This document shows positions 44,166 to 52,425 of a stretch of DNA of 64,000 bases, piece by piece. A program made the position numbers and the translations under genes. This DNA comes from Aliiroseovarius pelagivivens (GTDB taxonomy: Bacteria > Pseudomonadota > Alphaproteobacteria > Rhodobacterales > Rhodobacteraceae). The stretch spans positions 2,232,001-2,296,000 of the forward strand of contig NZ_OMOI01000001.1 in assembly GCF_900302485.1 (NCBI RefSeq). Direction: 5' to 3'. Below the pieces are notes generated by a model that was given only the letters and a program-made list of their open reading frames with translations, was not told the origin of the DNA and searched no databases. Positions within the stretch are counted from its first letter, which is position 1, and each line of letters begins with the position of its first letter.

Positions 44166-44246
44166 AGCTTCTCTTTCCTTGCGAGTTCTCGTGCAGATGC
44201 TCTTCGCGCAGCTTGGGATATCTAGTGTTTGTGTCAACATAAACTA

Positions 44247-44274
44247 GTTACGCAGAACTGTGAAATCCGGATCA
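44247..44274 (-). promoter_or_regulatory. Sigma-E autoregulatory promoter of rpoE-chrR
   Basis: On the minus strand: TGATCC (44274-44269), 18-bp spacer, TAAC (44250-44247). Same architecture as the other three sigma-E promoters. Transcription should start at about 44240-44241. Confidence 0.85.
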
Positions 44275-44706
44275 CTTTCTTTCGAATTTGCAGTTAGGGC
44301 AGCAAGAAGATCCTATGAAGATGCCCTTGATTTGGGCTGCAGGCCAAGCCCCCGACACACGTGTTGTTTTGAACAGCTATCAGAATTCTTGAGCGCCATA
44401 TGTGGTTTTTGGGTCAATGAAGGAAGATCGCCACCATTCTAGTGTCTGTCCCGCGGCTACAAGAAGGTAAGGATGCAAGCTAACCGCTATTTCGCGCATA
44501 CCGCCCTCTTACTTGGCGTCTATGAAGCTCTGATTGAATGGCATGAAACCTGCGGTTGCCCGAGAATACTTTTCGAAAGTTTCCAGAGCCGTGTTCAAGG
44601 TAATCGGTTGCCTCGTGAAGGCATTGCCACCACGCGAAAATGAAACCCTTGGTCATTCAGGTGTCACTTCTTGAATTCGCACCAGCCCGATTGCCAACTT
44701 TAGAGG
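44275..44706. other. 432-bp gap without a supported gene
   Basis: Lies upstream of the rpoE promoter and downstream of the universal-stress gene. Short open frames lack ribosome sites and family motifs. No repeat or operator was recognised; no photolyase gene, common beside rpoE-chrR in Rhodobacter, is present. Confidence 0.5.
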
Positions 44707-45117
44707 TCACCTAATCACGAAAACCGAGCACGGCGCGCGTCTTGCCAGCCTGGATGCGGTTGACCCCAACGCGTAGCCCTCGCTTCCAGGGCGGCTTGCT
44801 GCTGTGACGATCAGGTCTGCGCCGATCTCTTCGGCATAGGTCGCGATCACCACGCCGGGCTTGCCTGCAAGAGTTACCCGTTCAACGTCATCGTGACCGA
44901 CCAAAGCATCGTCAAAGGCTTTCTTGATCTCTTGCACCATCTTCTTCCGGTCGGGCTTTACCATCGCGTATTCGGCAACGTAGGACGGAATGTCCTCGAA
45001 CACAGAGACCGCAATGATACGGCCTTCTGGCGCCCGCAACTGTCGGGCGACGTCCAGTTTTCGCGTAAGCGTTTCGATGTGATCCAAAGCGACGGGAACG
45101 AGGATGGTATTGAACAT
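44707..45117 (-). CDS. Universal stress protein (UspA family)
   Basis: 136 residues with the Usp fold: ILVPVALDHIET at the N-terminus and the ATP-binding G-2x-G-9x-G(S/T)-like end SRPGSEGYALGSTASRLARRAPCSVFVI. ATG 45117 is used. Last gene of the unit TIM-barrel isomerase - aldehyde dehydrogenase - ThDP enzyme - Usp; a GC-rich hairpin precedes it. A second Usp gene lies at 63101-63511 beside the ComDE-like genes. Small Usp genes often accompany TRAP-linked catabolic operons; the role is regulatory or protective. Confidence 0.85.
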   Translation of the reverse strand: MFNTILVPVALDHIETLTRKLDVARQLRAPEGRIIAVSVFEDIPSYVAEYAMVKPDRKKMVQEIKKAFDDALVGHDDVERVTLAGKPGVVIATYAEEIGADLIVTAASRPGSEGYALGSTASRLARRAPCSVFVIR

Positions 45118-45136
45118 GGTGATCACCCAATTAAAG

Positions 45137-45157
45137 GCCGGGGCACGTGGCCCCGGC
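45137..45157 (-). repeat. Intercistronic GC-rich hairpin
   Basis: Perfect 8-bp inverted repeat GCCGGGGC (45137-45144) / GCCCCGGC (45150-45157) with a 5-nt loop, between the ThDP-enzyme stop (45166) and the Usp start. No U-run follows, so it probably tunes or stabilises the message. Confidence 0.65.
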
Positions 45158-45165
45158 GGCTGGTT

Positions 45166-46959
45166 TTAGGTTGCAACGTGGGACACGTCCTTGTCCGGCG
45201 AATAGATATCGAGGATATTCCAATGCCCGGTCGTAGGCGTCGGGTTATTGATCATCGGAACGTCCAGCACCGTGGGCTTGTCACTGGCAATCGCCGCTTC
45301 AAGCGCTGGGAGCAACTCGTCCGCAGATGAAATCCGCACCCCGACTGCGCCATAGGCCTGCGCAATCTCGGCATAGCCCGGTCCGTTGGTGGGCGCGGCA
45401 GCAGTGCCCGGGAAGGTCGTGCCATAGGTCAGCCCATAGTGGGCTTTCTGAAGACCCGCGATGGTGCCAAAGGCGTTGTTGTTCATCACAAGCCAGATGA
45501 TGCCCAGATCCAGTTCGACCGCAGTTGCCAGCATCGACGGGTTCTGACCAAAGCCGCCGTCACCCACAAGGCTGATCACCACCCGATCCGGCGCGGCCAG
45601 CTTTGCGCCCAGCGCACCGGGTGGGCCAAAGCCCATCGTGGCAAAGCCGCCGGGCGTCAGGATCGAGCCGGGGGTCAGGATATCGAACTGCTGCCCGACC
45701 CCGTTCTTGTTCCAGCCCACGTCGGTGGTGATGATCGCGTCTTCGGGCAGCGCTTTGCGCGCATCGGCCAGAATACGTTCCGGCATCATCGGGAAAGCAG
45801 ACGAGGTCTGCATTTCGGTGTTTGAGGCTTTGAACTTGGTGCGGAAATCGGCGATCTCGGCCTTCTTTTCCGTGCGCGGGAAGCCGTTGGGGTACATCTC
45901 TTTTGCAACCCGTGTCAGCACGCGCAACGCGGCTTTCGCATCTGCCACCACACCGATTTCGGTCGGATAGTTGCGCCCGATCTCCTGCGGTTCGATATCG
46001 ATGTGGATGACTTTGGTTTTGTCGTCTTTTCCGCCAATATTGAACGTGTAGCCGGGATACCAACTGGAGCAATCAGCCTCTTTAAAGCGGGTCCCTACGG
46101 CAAAGACGTAGTCCGCATTCAGGCAGGATTGGTTCACCAGTTCGGTGCCCCAGAACCCGGTCATGCCCATGACCAACGGGTGATCATCGCGCAATGCGCC
46201 CTTGCCCATCAGGGAATGCGCAACCGGCAAGCCCATATGCTCAACAAATTCGCGCAGCTCTTCGCTGGCCTTCGCCAACAGAATGCCGCCACCCACATAG
46301 GCCACGGGGCTTTCAGCCTGCGCCAATTTTTCGACGATCTCGCGCGCGGTTTCGTCGTCGATCGACGGCTTCTTCAGCGCGCGGGTGTTGTCGATGATGC
46401 GGTCAAAGCTATCTGGCGTGATCACCTCCGAGAAGATGTCCATCGGCACGTTGACCAGAACCGGACCGGGCTGACCGCTTTCAGCCAAGTGGAACGCCTT
46501 TTCCAGAATCTCTGCCATCAGGTCCGCCCGGTCCACGCGCCAAGCGCGTTTCACGAAGGGGCGATAGATTTCCCACTGGGCGGCATCCGCGTGCAGGTTG
46601 ACCTCTTGGTGCGGGTGCTTGCCATAATAGTGGGTCGGAATGTCGCCCGCGATCACCACCATCGGGATACAATCAAGCGCCGCATTTGCGACCCCGGTGG
46701 CGCAGTTCGTCAAACCGGGAGATAGGTGCGACAATACCACCGAGGCCTTGCCGGTCACGCGCGCATAGGCGTCCGCCGCGTGGCTGGCGATCTGTTCATG
46801 ACGCACGGTGATGAAGTCGATCGGGCTTTCGGCCAGCGCCGCCAGCACCGAGATATTGGTGTGACCGCAGAGGCCAAACACGTGCTCGACCTCGCGCCGT
46901 TCCAGAAAATCGACGATATGTTCGGCAACCGTTTTGCCGTCTACTTTCGATCCATCCAT
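45166..46959 (-). CDS. Thiamine-diphosphate-dependent enzyme (acetolactate-synthase-like)
   Basis: 597 residues in the three-domain POX/ALS layout: N-terminal PYR domain with catalytic glutamate E55 (ITVRHEQIASHAADAYAR), central domain with a degenerate dinucleotide fold, and C-terminal PP domain with GDGGFGQNPSMLATAVELDL ... NNNAFG for Mg-ThDP. It is not typical sulfoacetaldehyde acetyltransferase (Xsc) nor IolD by N-terminal sequence. It overlaps the upstream aldehyde dehydrogenase gene by 3 nt (ATG inside TGATG) with AGGAGGT in front. Likely decarboxylates or cleaves a 2-oxo acid or diketone whose aldehyde product feeds the neighbouring dehydrogenase. Substrate unknown. Confidence 0.78.
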   Translation of the reverse strand: MDGSKVDGKTVAEHIVDFLERREVEHVFGLCGHTNISVLAALAESPIDFITVRHEQIASHAADAYARVTGKASVVLSHLSPGLTNCATGVANAALDCIPMVVIAGDIPTHYYGKHPHQEVNLHADAAQWEIYRPFVKRAWRVDRADLMAEILEKAFHLAESGQPGPVLVNVPMDIFSEVITPDSFDRIIDNTRALKKPSIDDETAREIVEKLAQAESPVAYVGGGILLAKASEELREFVEHMGLPVAHSLMGKGALRDDHPLVMGMTGFWGTELVNQSCLNADYVFAVGTRFKEADCSSWYPGYTFNIGGKDDKTKVIHIDIEPQEIGRNYPTEIGVVADAKAALRVLTRVAKEMYPNGFPRTEKKAEIADFRTKFKASNTEMQTSSAFPMMPERILADARKALPEDAIITTDVGWNKNGVGQQFDILTPGSILTPGGFATMGFGPPGALGAKLAAPDRVVISLVGDGGFGQNPSMLATAVELDLGIIWLVMNNNAFGTIAGLQKAHYGLTYGTTFPGTAAAPTNGPGYAEIAQAYGAVGVRISSADELLPALEAAIASDKPTVLDVPMINNPTPTTGHWNILDIYSPDKDVSHVAT

Positions 46960-48368
46960 CACGCGACCTCCTGTCCGTAGAACTCGCCAAACAGCTCCTC
47001 TTCCGAGGGGCGATCTTCGGCGATGGGCCGGCTAACCCATGTGTAGTTCATCATGTGTTTCATGGTGACGTTTTCATTGGTGATGTTGCCGCCCCAGATG
47101 CCGCACCCCAGCGAGCTGGTCATCGGCATACCGTTGGTCCAAGCGCCCGCGTTGGCCTTGGATTGCGGCTGGCGCACCATCATGCGGCTGACCGGTGCCA
47201 GACGGGCCAGACGGTCGATGTTTTCGTCATTATGCGAATAGATGCCGCAGGAATGGCCAATGCCGCCGGTGGCGTAAATCTTGCTGACCGTGTCCAGCGC
47301 ATCGTCAAAGGTCTCGAAGTGATACAGCGCCATCAGCGTGGTCAGTTTTTCCTTCGAGAACTTGTGCTCTGGCCCGATCCGGCCTTGGTTTTCCACCATC
47401 AGGAACTTGCGATCCTCGGGGATCGAAAACCCGGCAACCTCGGCGGTCTGTTGTGGACGGCAGGCGATGGTCGGGAAGGTGCGGTTGCCCTTTTCGTCCC
47501 ACATCGCGGCCTCGAGCATGTCCTTTTCTTCCGCAGAACACAGGTAGCCGCCTTCGGCCTCAAGCGCCTTGACCATATCGTCATAGATCGACTTCTGGAT
47601 GATGATGTTGCCATCTGCCGAGCAGCCCGACCCGAAATCCGAGGTTTTGGAAATCCGGGTGTTCTGCGCGGCGATGTCCAGATCTGCGGTCTCGTCGATG
47701 ACAATCGAGCTGTTGCCCGCGCCCACGCCATAAGCCGGACGGCCCGAGCTGTAGGCCGCTTTCACCATCGGCTTGCCGCCGGTGGCCAGTGTTAGATCGC
47801 AGATCTCCATCAGGTGCTGGGTCAGCGGGATGGACGGTTTGCGGATCGCTTGGAACAGATCTTCCGGGGCGCCCGCAGCGCGACAGGCCGCGCGCATCAC
47901 TTCGGTCATTTCCCATGTGGTTTGGGCCGTGCGCGGGTGCGGCGAGAAGATCACCGCGTTGCGTGCGTTGGCCGAGGACACACCGGTCACGGGTGGCGTC
48001 ATGGCCGGATTGGTCATCGGGATAAGCGAGGCAATGACACCCGCTGGCTTGGCGTATTTCACCAACCCTTTTTCCTCATCCACCTCTACCACACCCGTCG
48101 ACGGCGTACGCAACACATCGCGCAGCACCATCTGGATCTTGAAGCGTTTGCCGGGACGACCTGCGCGGTCACCGATGCCACTTTCATCCACGCCCTGTTC
48201 CGCAAGACGGGTGAATGTCTTCTCGTTGCCCGCATACCAAGCGATCGCCTGTGACAGGCGGTCCAGGCGCTCCTGCGACCAGTCTTCGATTTCAGCCATG
48301 GCTGCACGCGCACGCGCCAGCATGTCAGCCGCCAGCTGGCGGTCCGCGTCAGTGAGCTCTTTGCTCAT
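46959..48368 (-). CDS. SauS-like acylating aldehyde dehydrogenase
   Basis: 469 residues of the CoA-acylating aldehyde-dehydrogenase group. PAGVIASLIPMTNPAMTPP (about 110-128), catalytic cysteine in DFGSGCSADGNIII (about 250), and no glutamate-type hydrolytic general base pattern seen. The sequence style is that of sulfoacetaldehyde dehydrogenase (acylating), SauS of Cupriavidus. ATG 48368 has GAGGAT upstream and overlaps the isomerase stop by 20 nt. It would interconvert an aldehyde and an acyl-CoA with NAD(P). Whether the aldehyde is sulfonated is uncertain, because its operon otherwise looks like cyclitol/carboxylate catabolism. Confidence 0.78.
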   Translation of the reverse strand: MSKELTDADRQLAADMLARARAAMAEIEDWSQERLDRLSQAIAWYAGNEKTFTRLAEQGVDESGIGDRAGRPGKRFKIQMVLRDVLRTPSTGVVEVDEEKGLVKYAKPAGVIASLIPMTNPAMTPPVTGVSSANARNAVIFSPHPRTAQTTWEMTEVMRAACRAAGAPEDLFQAIRKPSIPLTQHLMEICDLTLATGGKPMVKAAYSSGRPAYGVGAGNSSIVIDETADLDIAAQNTRISKTSDFGSGCSADGNIIIQKSIYDDMVKALEAEGGYLCSAEEKDMLEAAMWDEKGNRTFPTIACRPQQTAEVAGFSIPEDRKFLMVENQGRIGPEHKFSKEKLTTLMALYHFETFDDALDTVSKIYATGGIGHSCGIYSHNDENIDRLARLAPVSRMMVRQPQSKANAGAWTNGMPMTSSLGCGIWGGNITNENVTMKHMMNYTWVSRPIAEDRPSEEELFGEFYGQEVA

Positions 48369-49263
48369 GATGATCCTCATTGTGTTGGAGAGTAGCTGCA
48401 TCCGGCATCCGGCGCTGAGAGCGCGCCTCGCCGAAGGTTCGTTTCGCGTGTTGCAAGCAACGCCGCGCATGTTCTTCGTATCCCAGTTCCGCCACACGGC
48501 TTTGGTTGGGCAGTTCGATCGAGTAATCCACCGGGGGCATCCGCTCGATGATGCCCGCAAAATCAATCCAGCCCTCGCCCGGATACAGCCGCGCATCGCG
48601 GGCAAGCTGGATCATCCCCTCACGCGTGTCGGCAATGCCCGGCAAGCAGTCAGAGATGTGCAGGAAGTGAAACAGCTCGGACGGGACGTGCAGAAGCTCG
48701 CCCAGATCGACGCGGCTGAGGTGGAGATAGAGCGTGTCCACCAGAATGCCGCCATTGGGACGGTCCGCAGCACGAACGATGTCCAGTGCTTCGTCCAGTG
48801 TGCGTAAGCGCGAGAAGGACGGAAATTCAAGGTCGACCGTGATGCCGTAGGGCACGGCCAAATCGCAGGTTTCGCCATAGACATCGACCAGAAAATTGCG
48901 GTCGTCGCGGGTCGGCGTCCAGGCCGACATGATCATCCGCTTGGCACCCAGTTCGCCACCTAGTTCCAAGGCGCGTTCGAAGCTGCGTGGATCGACGTCT
49001 TCGGTGATGCGGGCCAGCTCGACATCCAGCACCTTTAACCCGGTCGACGCCAAGGCCGTCTTCGTGGCCTGTACCTGCGCCTTGTCTACGGGGGCTTCCG
49101 TGAACTCCCCCGGGACTTTCATCGGGATGAAGCGCGGGCTGACGGCGTCATAGCCCGCGCGTGCAGCGATATAGACCAGCTCGGGCGGTGACGCCCCGAT
49201 CAGGGTCAGATGCGCCAATGAATACAGCGATGTTTCATCGGCCTGATGGGCAGTGTCGGGCAT
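48349..49263 (-). CDS. Sugar-phosphate isomerase/epimerase-like TIM-barrel protein
   Basis: 304 residues of the xylose-isomerase-like TIM-barrel (AP endonuclease 2) superfamily, as used by IolE, IolI and related epimerases/dehydratases. Metal-site candidates: E in VDLEFPSFSRL, D in GGILVDTLYLHLSR, H in LFHFLHISDCLP, E in VDYSIELPNQSR. First gene of the four-gene unit; ATG 49263 with CGGAG nearby. The operator palindromes lie 53-81 bp upstream. Reaction unknown; isomerase, epimerase or dehydratase of a keto-cyclitol or keto-sugar is possible. Confidence 0.75.
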   Translation of the reverse strand: MPDTAHQADETSLYSLAHLTLIGASPPELVYIAARAGYDAVSPRFIPMKVPGEFTEAPVDKAQVQATKTALASTGLKVLDVELARITEDVDPRSFERALELGGELGAKRMIMSAWTPTRDDRNFLVDVYGETCDLAVPYGITVDLEFPSFSRLRTLDEALDIVRAADRPNGGILVDTLYLHLSRVDLGELLHVPSELFHFLHISDCLPGIADTREGMIQLARDARLYPGEGWIDFAGIIERMPPVDYSIELPNQSRVAELGYEEHARRCLQHAKRTFGEARSQRRMPDAATLQHNEDHHEQRAH

Positions 49264-49315
49264 GGAACGGGCTCCGGACGAAATCAGCGAGTCGCAGGTT
49301 TATCCTACGCAATCT

Positions 49316-49344
49316 AAAATATCTGATATTTTTGATAATATCAA
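49316..49344. promoter_or_regulatory. GntR-type operator pair in front of the isomerase-ALDH-ThDP unit
   Basis: Perfect 17-bp odd palindrome AAAATATCTGATATTTT (49316-49332), then an overlapping 13-bp palindrome TTGATAATATCAA (49332-49344). The first is identical to the site in front of the TRAP operon. Located 53 bp upstream of the isomerase start. Confidence 0.75.
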
Positions 49345-49381
49345 TTACTGATTTCGACCCCGGTTTCCTGCCCGGTTCGGG

Positions 49382-50572
49382 TCAGATCGCGACCCACTCC
49401 CCACCTTTCTCATTTGACCGCACCGAGGCCGCGATGAACTGCACCCCGGCGGCACCTTCAGCCACTTTTGGAAAGCTCAGCCAATCATCCGGCAACGCCA
49501 CTTCGTCGCGCCGCGCCGCCACAGCCATGGCAAACTCGGTATAGAGATTGGCCCAAGCCTCAATGAACCCTTCTGAAAAGCCGCGGCCAGTGCGCACCAG
49601 CCGCTCAGTTACCGTGCTGACCCCGTGACCATGACCACGGCTGATCACACGATCCGCCTCGCCAAAGCGATAGAATTTCAGTTGCTCGGCGTTTTCCAAA
49701 TCCCATTCCAGACCACCCTCGGACCCGTAGATCCGGAGCCGCAACCCGCCGCGATTGCCCGGTGCAAGACGGGTCGCCATCAGCGTACCGGGCACATCAT
49801 TTTGGAAACGCGTGAACATGAACACCGTGTCTTCAAGCGGCTTTGGCGCACCGCAGACATGGAACTCCGCTCGCAGATCCGTCATTCCAAGCCCGCTAAC
49901 AAAGCTCGCCAGATGCGCCGCGTGGGTGCCGATGTCGCCCACACAACTGGTCGGGCCCGAAATCTTAGGGTCGAGCCGCCATTTCACATGCGGCGCGTCG
50001 GCCGCGTCGTCGGGGGTCATCCAGTCCTGCAGGAACTCCACATGGATCTGGTTGATGTTGCCAATGCGCCCCTCGGCCACGATTTCGCGCGCCTGACGGA
50101 TCATTGGAAAGCAGGACATGACATAGCCCACGCCGAACACCCGCCCGGTTTGCGCGGTCAGGTCGATCAGCGCCGTGGCCTCGTCGACCTCGTTGGTCAG
50201 TGGCTTGTCGCAGATCACGTCGATGCCCGCTTCCAGAAACGCCTTGGCCGCGGGGAAATGCAAGTTGTTCGGCGTGGTGATCATCACCGCGTCCACGCCA
50301 TCGGGACGAGTGGCCTCGACCTGCGCCATCTCTATGAACGAGGCATAGCAGCGATCTGGATCCATGAACCATTCCGCGCCCCGCGCCTTCGCCCGCTCTG
50401 GGTCGGACGACAGCGCCCCCGCGACAACCTCCCACCGGTCGGTCATCCGTGCCGCGGTGGCCTGCGTCGCCGAAATGCGCCCGCCCCCAACAACACCAAG
50501 ACGCAGGCGGCGCGAGAGCGCCGGGAACGGCCTATTGAAATCCAAGGTCTCGGGCAAAAGTCTCTCGGTCAA
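49382..50572 (-). CDS. Gfo/Idh/MocA-family oxidoreductase (A)
   Basis: 396 residues. Rossmann motif RLGVVGGGRIS at about 22-32, the conserved lysine in CDKPLTNEVDEA (the usual EKP reads DKP), and CVGDIGTHAAHL carrying the D and H of the active site. Start is TTG 50572 with GGAGG upstream, right after the preceding gene's TAA; the in-frame ATG further up lies inside the upstream gene. Last gene of the TRAP operon. Enzymes of this family oxidise or reduce sugars and cyclitols (inositol, scyllo-inositol, gluconate derivatives) with NAD(P). Confidence 0.82.
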   Translation of the reverse strand: MTERLLPETLDFNRPFPALSRRLRLGVVGGGRISATQATAARMTDRWEVVAGALSSDPERAKARGAEWFMDPDRCYASFIEMAQVEATRPDGVDAVMITTPNNLHFPAAKAFLEAGIDVICDKPLTNEVDEATALIDLTAQTGRVFGVGYVMSCFPMIRQAREIVAEGRIGNINQIHVEFLQDWMTPDDAADAPHVKWRLDPKISGPTSCVGDIGTHAAHLASFVSGLGMTDLRAEFHVCGAPKPLEDTVFMFTRFQNDVPGTLMATRLAPGNRGGLRLRIYGSEGGLEWDLENAEQLKFYRFGEADRVISRGHGHGVSTVTERLVRTGRGFSEGFIEAWANLYTEFAMAVAARRDEVALPDDWLSFPKVAEGAAGVQFIAASVRSNEKGGEWVAI

Positions 50573-50573
50573 T

Positions 50574-51239
50574 TTATCCTCCCAGTTTCGGGATCTCTGC
50601 CCCCTCGGGCAGGATTTCCAGCGCCATGAAGATGCTGGGCGTTGTGGTTTCATATTGGTGCCAAGGATAGTTGCCTTGGTCGTCATACATCGGACGATGC
50701 GTCATGCCCGGCGCCATTGGTTCTTCCAGATACAGCGTGGCAGGGTCGCGTTCGCGGCATTGCTGCATCTTGCCGAACCCGACAATCTGGGTGTGTACCT
50801 CGCGAAAGCCCGGAACTGGGCAGAACGGGTGGTCCTTGTGCAGGCCGACATTCAGCGGCACCGAGGCCGAATGATACATGGTCAGGCCGATATTGCCGAC
50901 GAAAACCTTGGGCGACATGTAGTGTTCAACTCCGCGCAGCCGTTCTTCGCCGCGCAACTCAAAAGCCGTCGGCCACGCCTTACGCACGTCAATGCAAAGG
51001 TCTGCGTCATCGGCATGAGCGTCGAACCTCTCTACCACAATGGCGCGATCTACATCGCGCATGGTGATATTGGCAAAGATGGCCGATTGCAGTGGGGCGA
51101 GGGTCTGGCCCTCGATGTATATTGGCCGGTCGGCGACGTTCACCACAATCGCGCGGTCGGCGACTTCATACTGGGCCTCGTCCGTGACGTGGCACATGCC
51201 GAAAAACGGCTCGGCAATGGTGACGATTTCAATGGGCAT
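50574..51239 (-). CDS. Conserved protein of unknown function, possible cupin-type fold
   Basis: 221 residues; no family recognised. The middle has several His/Asp/Glu clusters (GLHKDHPFCPVPGFREVHTQI, then PGMTHRPMYDDQGNYPWHQYE) and mixed beta-strand character, as in double-stranded beta-helix (cupin) metal enzymes such as IolB-like isomerases. ATG 51239 is chosen (GAGG 6 nt upstream); ATG 51251 is possible. It lies between two Gfo/Idh/MocA genes and overlaps the upstream one by 11 nt, so it is part of the pathway. Confidence 0.65.
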   Translation of the reverse strand: MPIEIVTIAEPFFGMCHVTDEAQYEVADRAIVVNVADRPIYIEGQTLAPLQSAIFANITMRDVDRAIVVERFDAHADDADLCIDVRKAWPTAFELRGEERLRGVEHYMSPKVFVGNIGLTMYHSASVPLNVGLHKDHPFCPVPGFREVHTQIVGFGKMQQCRERDPATLYLEEPMAPGMTHRPMYDDQGNYPWHQYETTTPSIFMALEILPEGAEIPKLGG

Positions 51240-52425
51240 TGGCGGCCTCATGAGCCCTGATGGTTTCGCTGGCAGGGAAGGTTTCGGGAAGCGGTTCGGG
51301 CACGGGACACGTGCTTTCTATACGCTGGTAAAGCCCTTCCTGTGGGGCGCGGGCGATGGCATCCATTACCTCGAACACGTGGAACGACAGCGCACCGCTT
51401 GCCCGAACGGGTCGGTCGTCCCGCACGGCCAAGGCCAGATCGAGCAAGCCCAAACCCCGGCTGTTTTCGTTGAAGCCGTGGTGGTTCATCACCACCTGCC
51501 AATCCTCGCGCGCTTTCGGGCGGGGTTGGTGCGACCAGCGCGACGTGTCTTGCGTGCGCAGCCAGACCGGCCCGTGAAAATCATTCGCGCCATGTACAGG
51601 GTCGGGATCGGGGATCGAAATCACGCCGGTCTCGCCGTAAATCTCGAACCGAGGGGTTTCGCTGTCCCAGATGTCGAAGCTCATGGTCATCGAACCGATG
51701 GCCCCAGTTTCGAACTCGATCATGCTGAGCGAATGGGTGTCGATCTGCACATCCATCCATTCCCCATAGCGGGGGCCGTTTTCGATCTGGCGACGATCAA
51801 AGGCGCGGTTTGCCATGCCGGCCACGCGCGCGATGGGGCCAAGGCAGAACACCATGGCAGTCAGGTAGTAAGGCCCAAGGTCCAGAAGCGGCCCGCCTCC
51901 TGCCTGATAATAGAAATCCGGATTTGGATGGTGCCGTTCCGTGCCGTGGGTGCCCACATGGGCAAACACACCGGTCGGACGCCCAATCGCGCCTTCGTCG
52001 ATCAGGCGGCGCACGGTCTGCCAGCGCCCACCAAGGAAAGTATCGGGCGCATTGCCCAGCTTCAGCCCGCGCGCCTCGGCCAATTCCAGCAGCTCGCGCC
52101 CCTCGTCCATGCCCGTCACGAAGGGTTTTTCCGAGTAGACATGTTTGTCCGCCAGAAGCGCCCGCCGCGTGATATCAGCATGGGCTGCCGGAATGGTCAG
52201 GTTGAGGATGCAGTCGATCTGCGTATCGGCGATCACCTCGTCCACGGAACAGGCACGCGCGATCCCGTGTTGCGCGGCCTTTGCCCGGCTTTCCTCCAGA
52301 TCAAGGCTGGCGCAGGCCACGACCTCGACTTCTGAGAAGTTCGCAAGTGTCGTCAGATAGATGTCACTTATTCGGCCACATCCAACAAGGCCGACCCGGA
52401 AGGTTTTCGGTGCATCACCGGTCAT
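51229..52425 (-). CDS. Gfo/Idh/MocA-family oxidoreductase (B)
   Basis: 398 residues from ATG 52425 (an ATG at 52440 is also in frame). FRVGLVGCGRISDIY dinucleotide motif near the start, active-site lysine in YSEKPFVTGMDEG, and GPLLDLGPYYLTAMVFCLGP, the form common in the sugar-dehydrogenase branch. It overlaps the citrate-synthase-like gene by 11 nt. Only modestly similar to the other two copies in the region, so each probably handles a different step or substrate. Confidence 0.85.
   Translation of the reverse strand: MTGDAPKTFRVGLVGCGRISDIYLTTLANFSEVEVVACASLDLEESRAKAAQHGIARACSVDEVIADTQIDCILNLTIPAAHADITRRALLADKHVYSEKPFVTGMDEGRELLELAEARGLKLGNAPDTFLGGRWQTVRRLIDEGAIGRPTGVFAHVGTHGTERHHPNPDFYYQAGGGPLLDLGPYYLTAMVFCLGPIARVAGMANRAFDRRQIENGPRYGEWMDVQIDTHSLSMIEFETGAIGSMTMSFDIWDSETPRFEIYGETGVISIPDPDPVHGANDFHGPVWLRTQDTSRWSHQPRPKAREDWQVVMNHHGFNENSRGLGLLDLALAVRDDRPVRASGALSFHVFEVMDAIARAPQEGLYQRIESTCPVPEPLPETFPASETIRAHEAANAH

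Noticed and set aside
45166..46959. Assignment of the ThDP enzyme as sulfoacetaldehyde acetyltransferase (Xsc) or IolD
   Set aside because: The N-terminal sequence does not match either family as I know them and no pta or full iol set is nearby; kept as a ThDP enzyme of unknown substrate.
49345..49381. Hairpin (GACCC..GGGTC) after the Gfo-A gene as a terminator
   Set aside because: Short stem and no U-run on the minus strand; readthrough cannot be judged.
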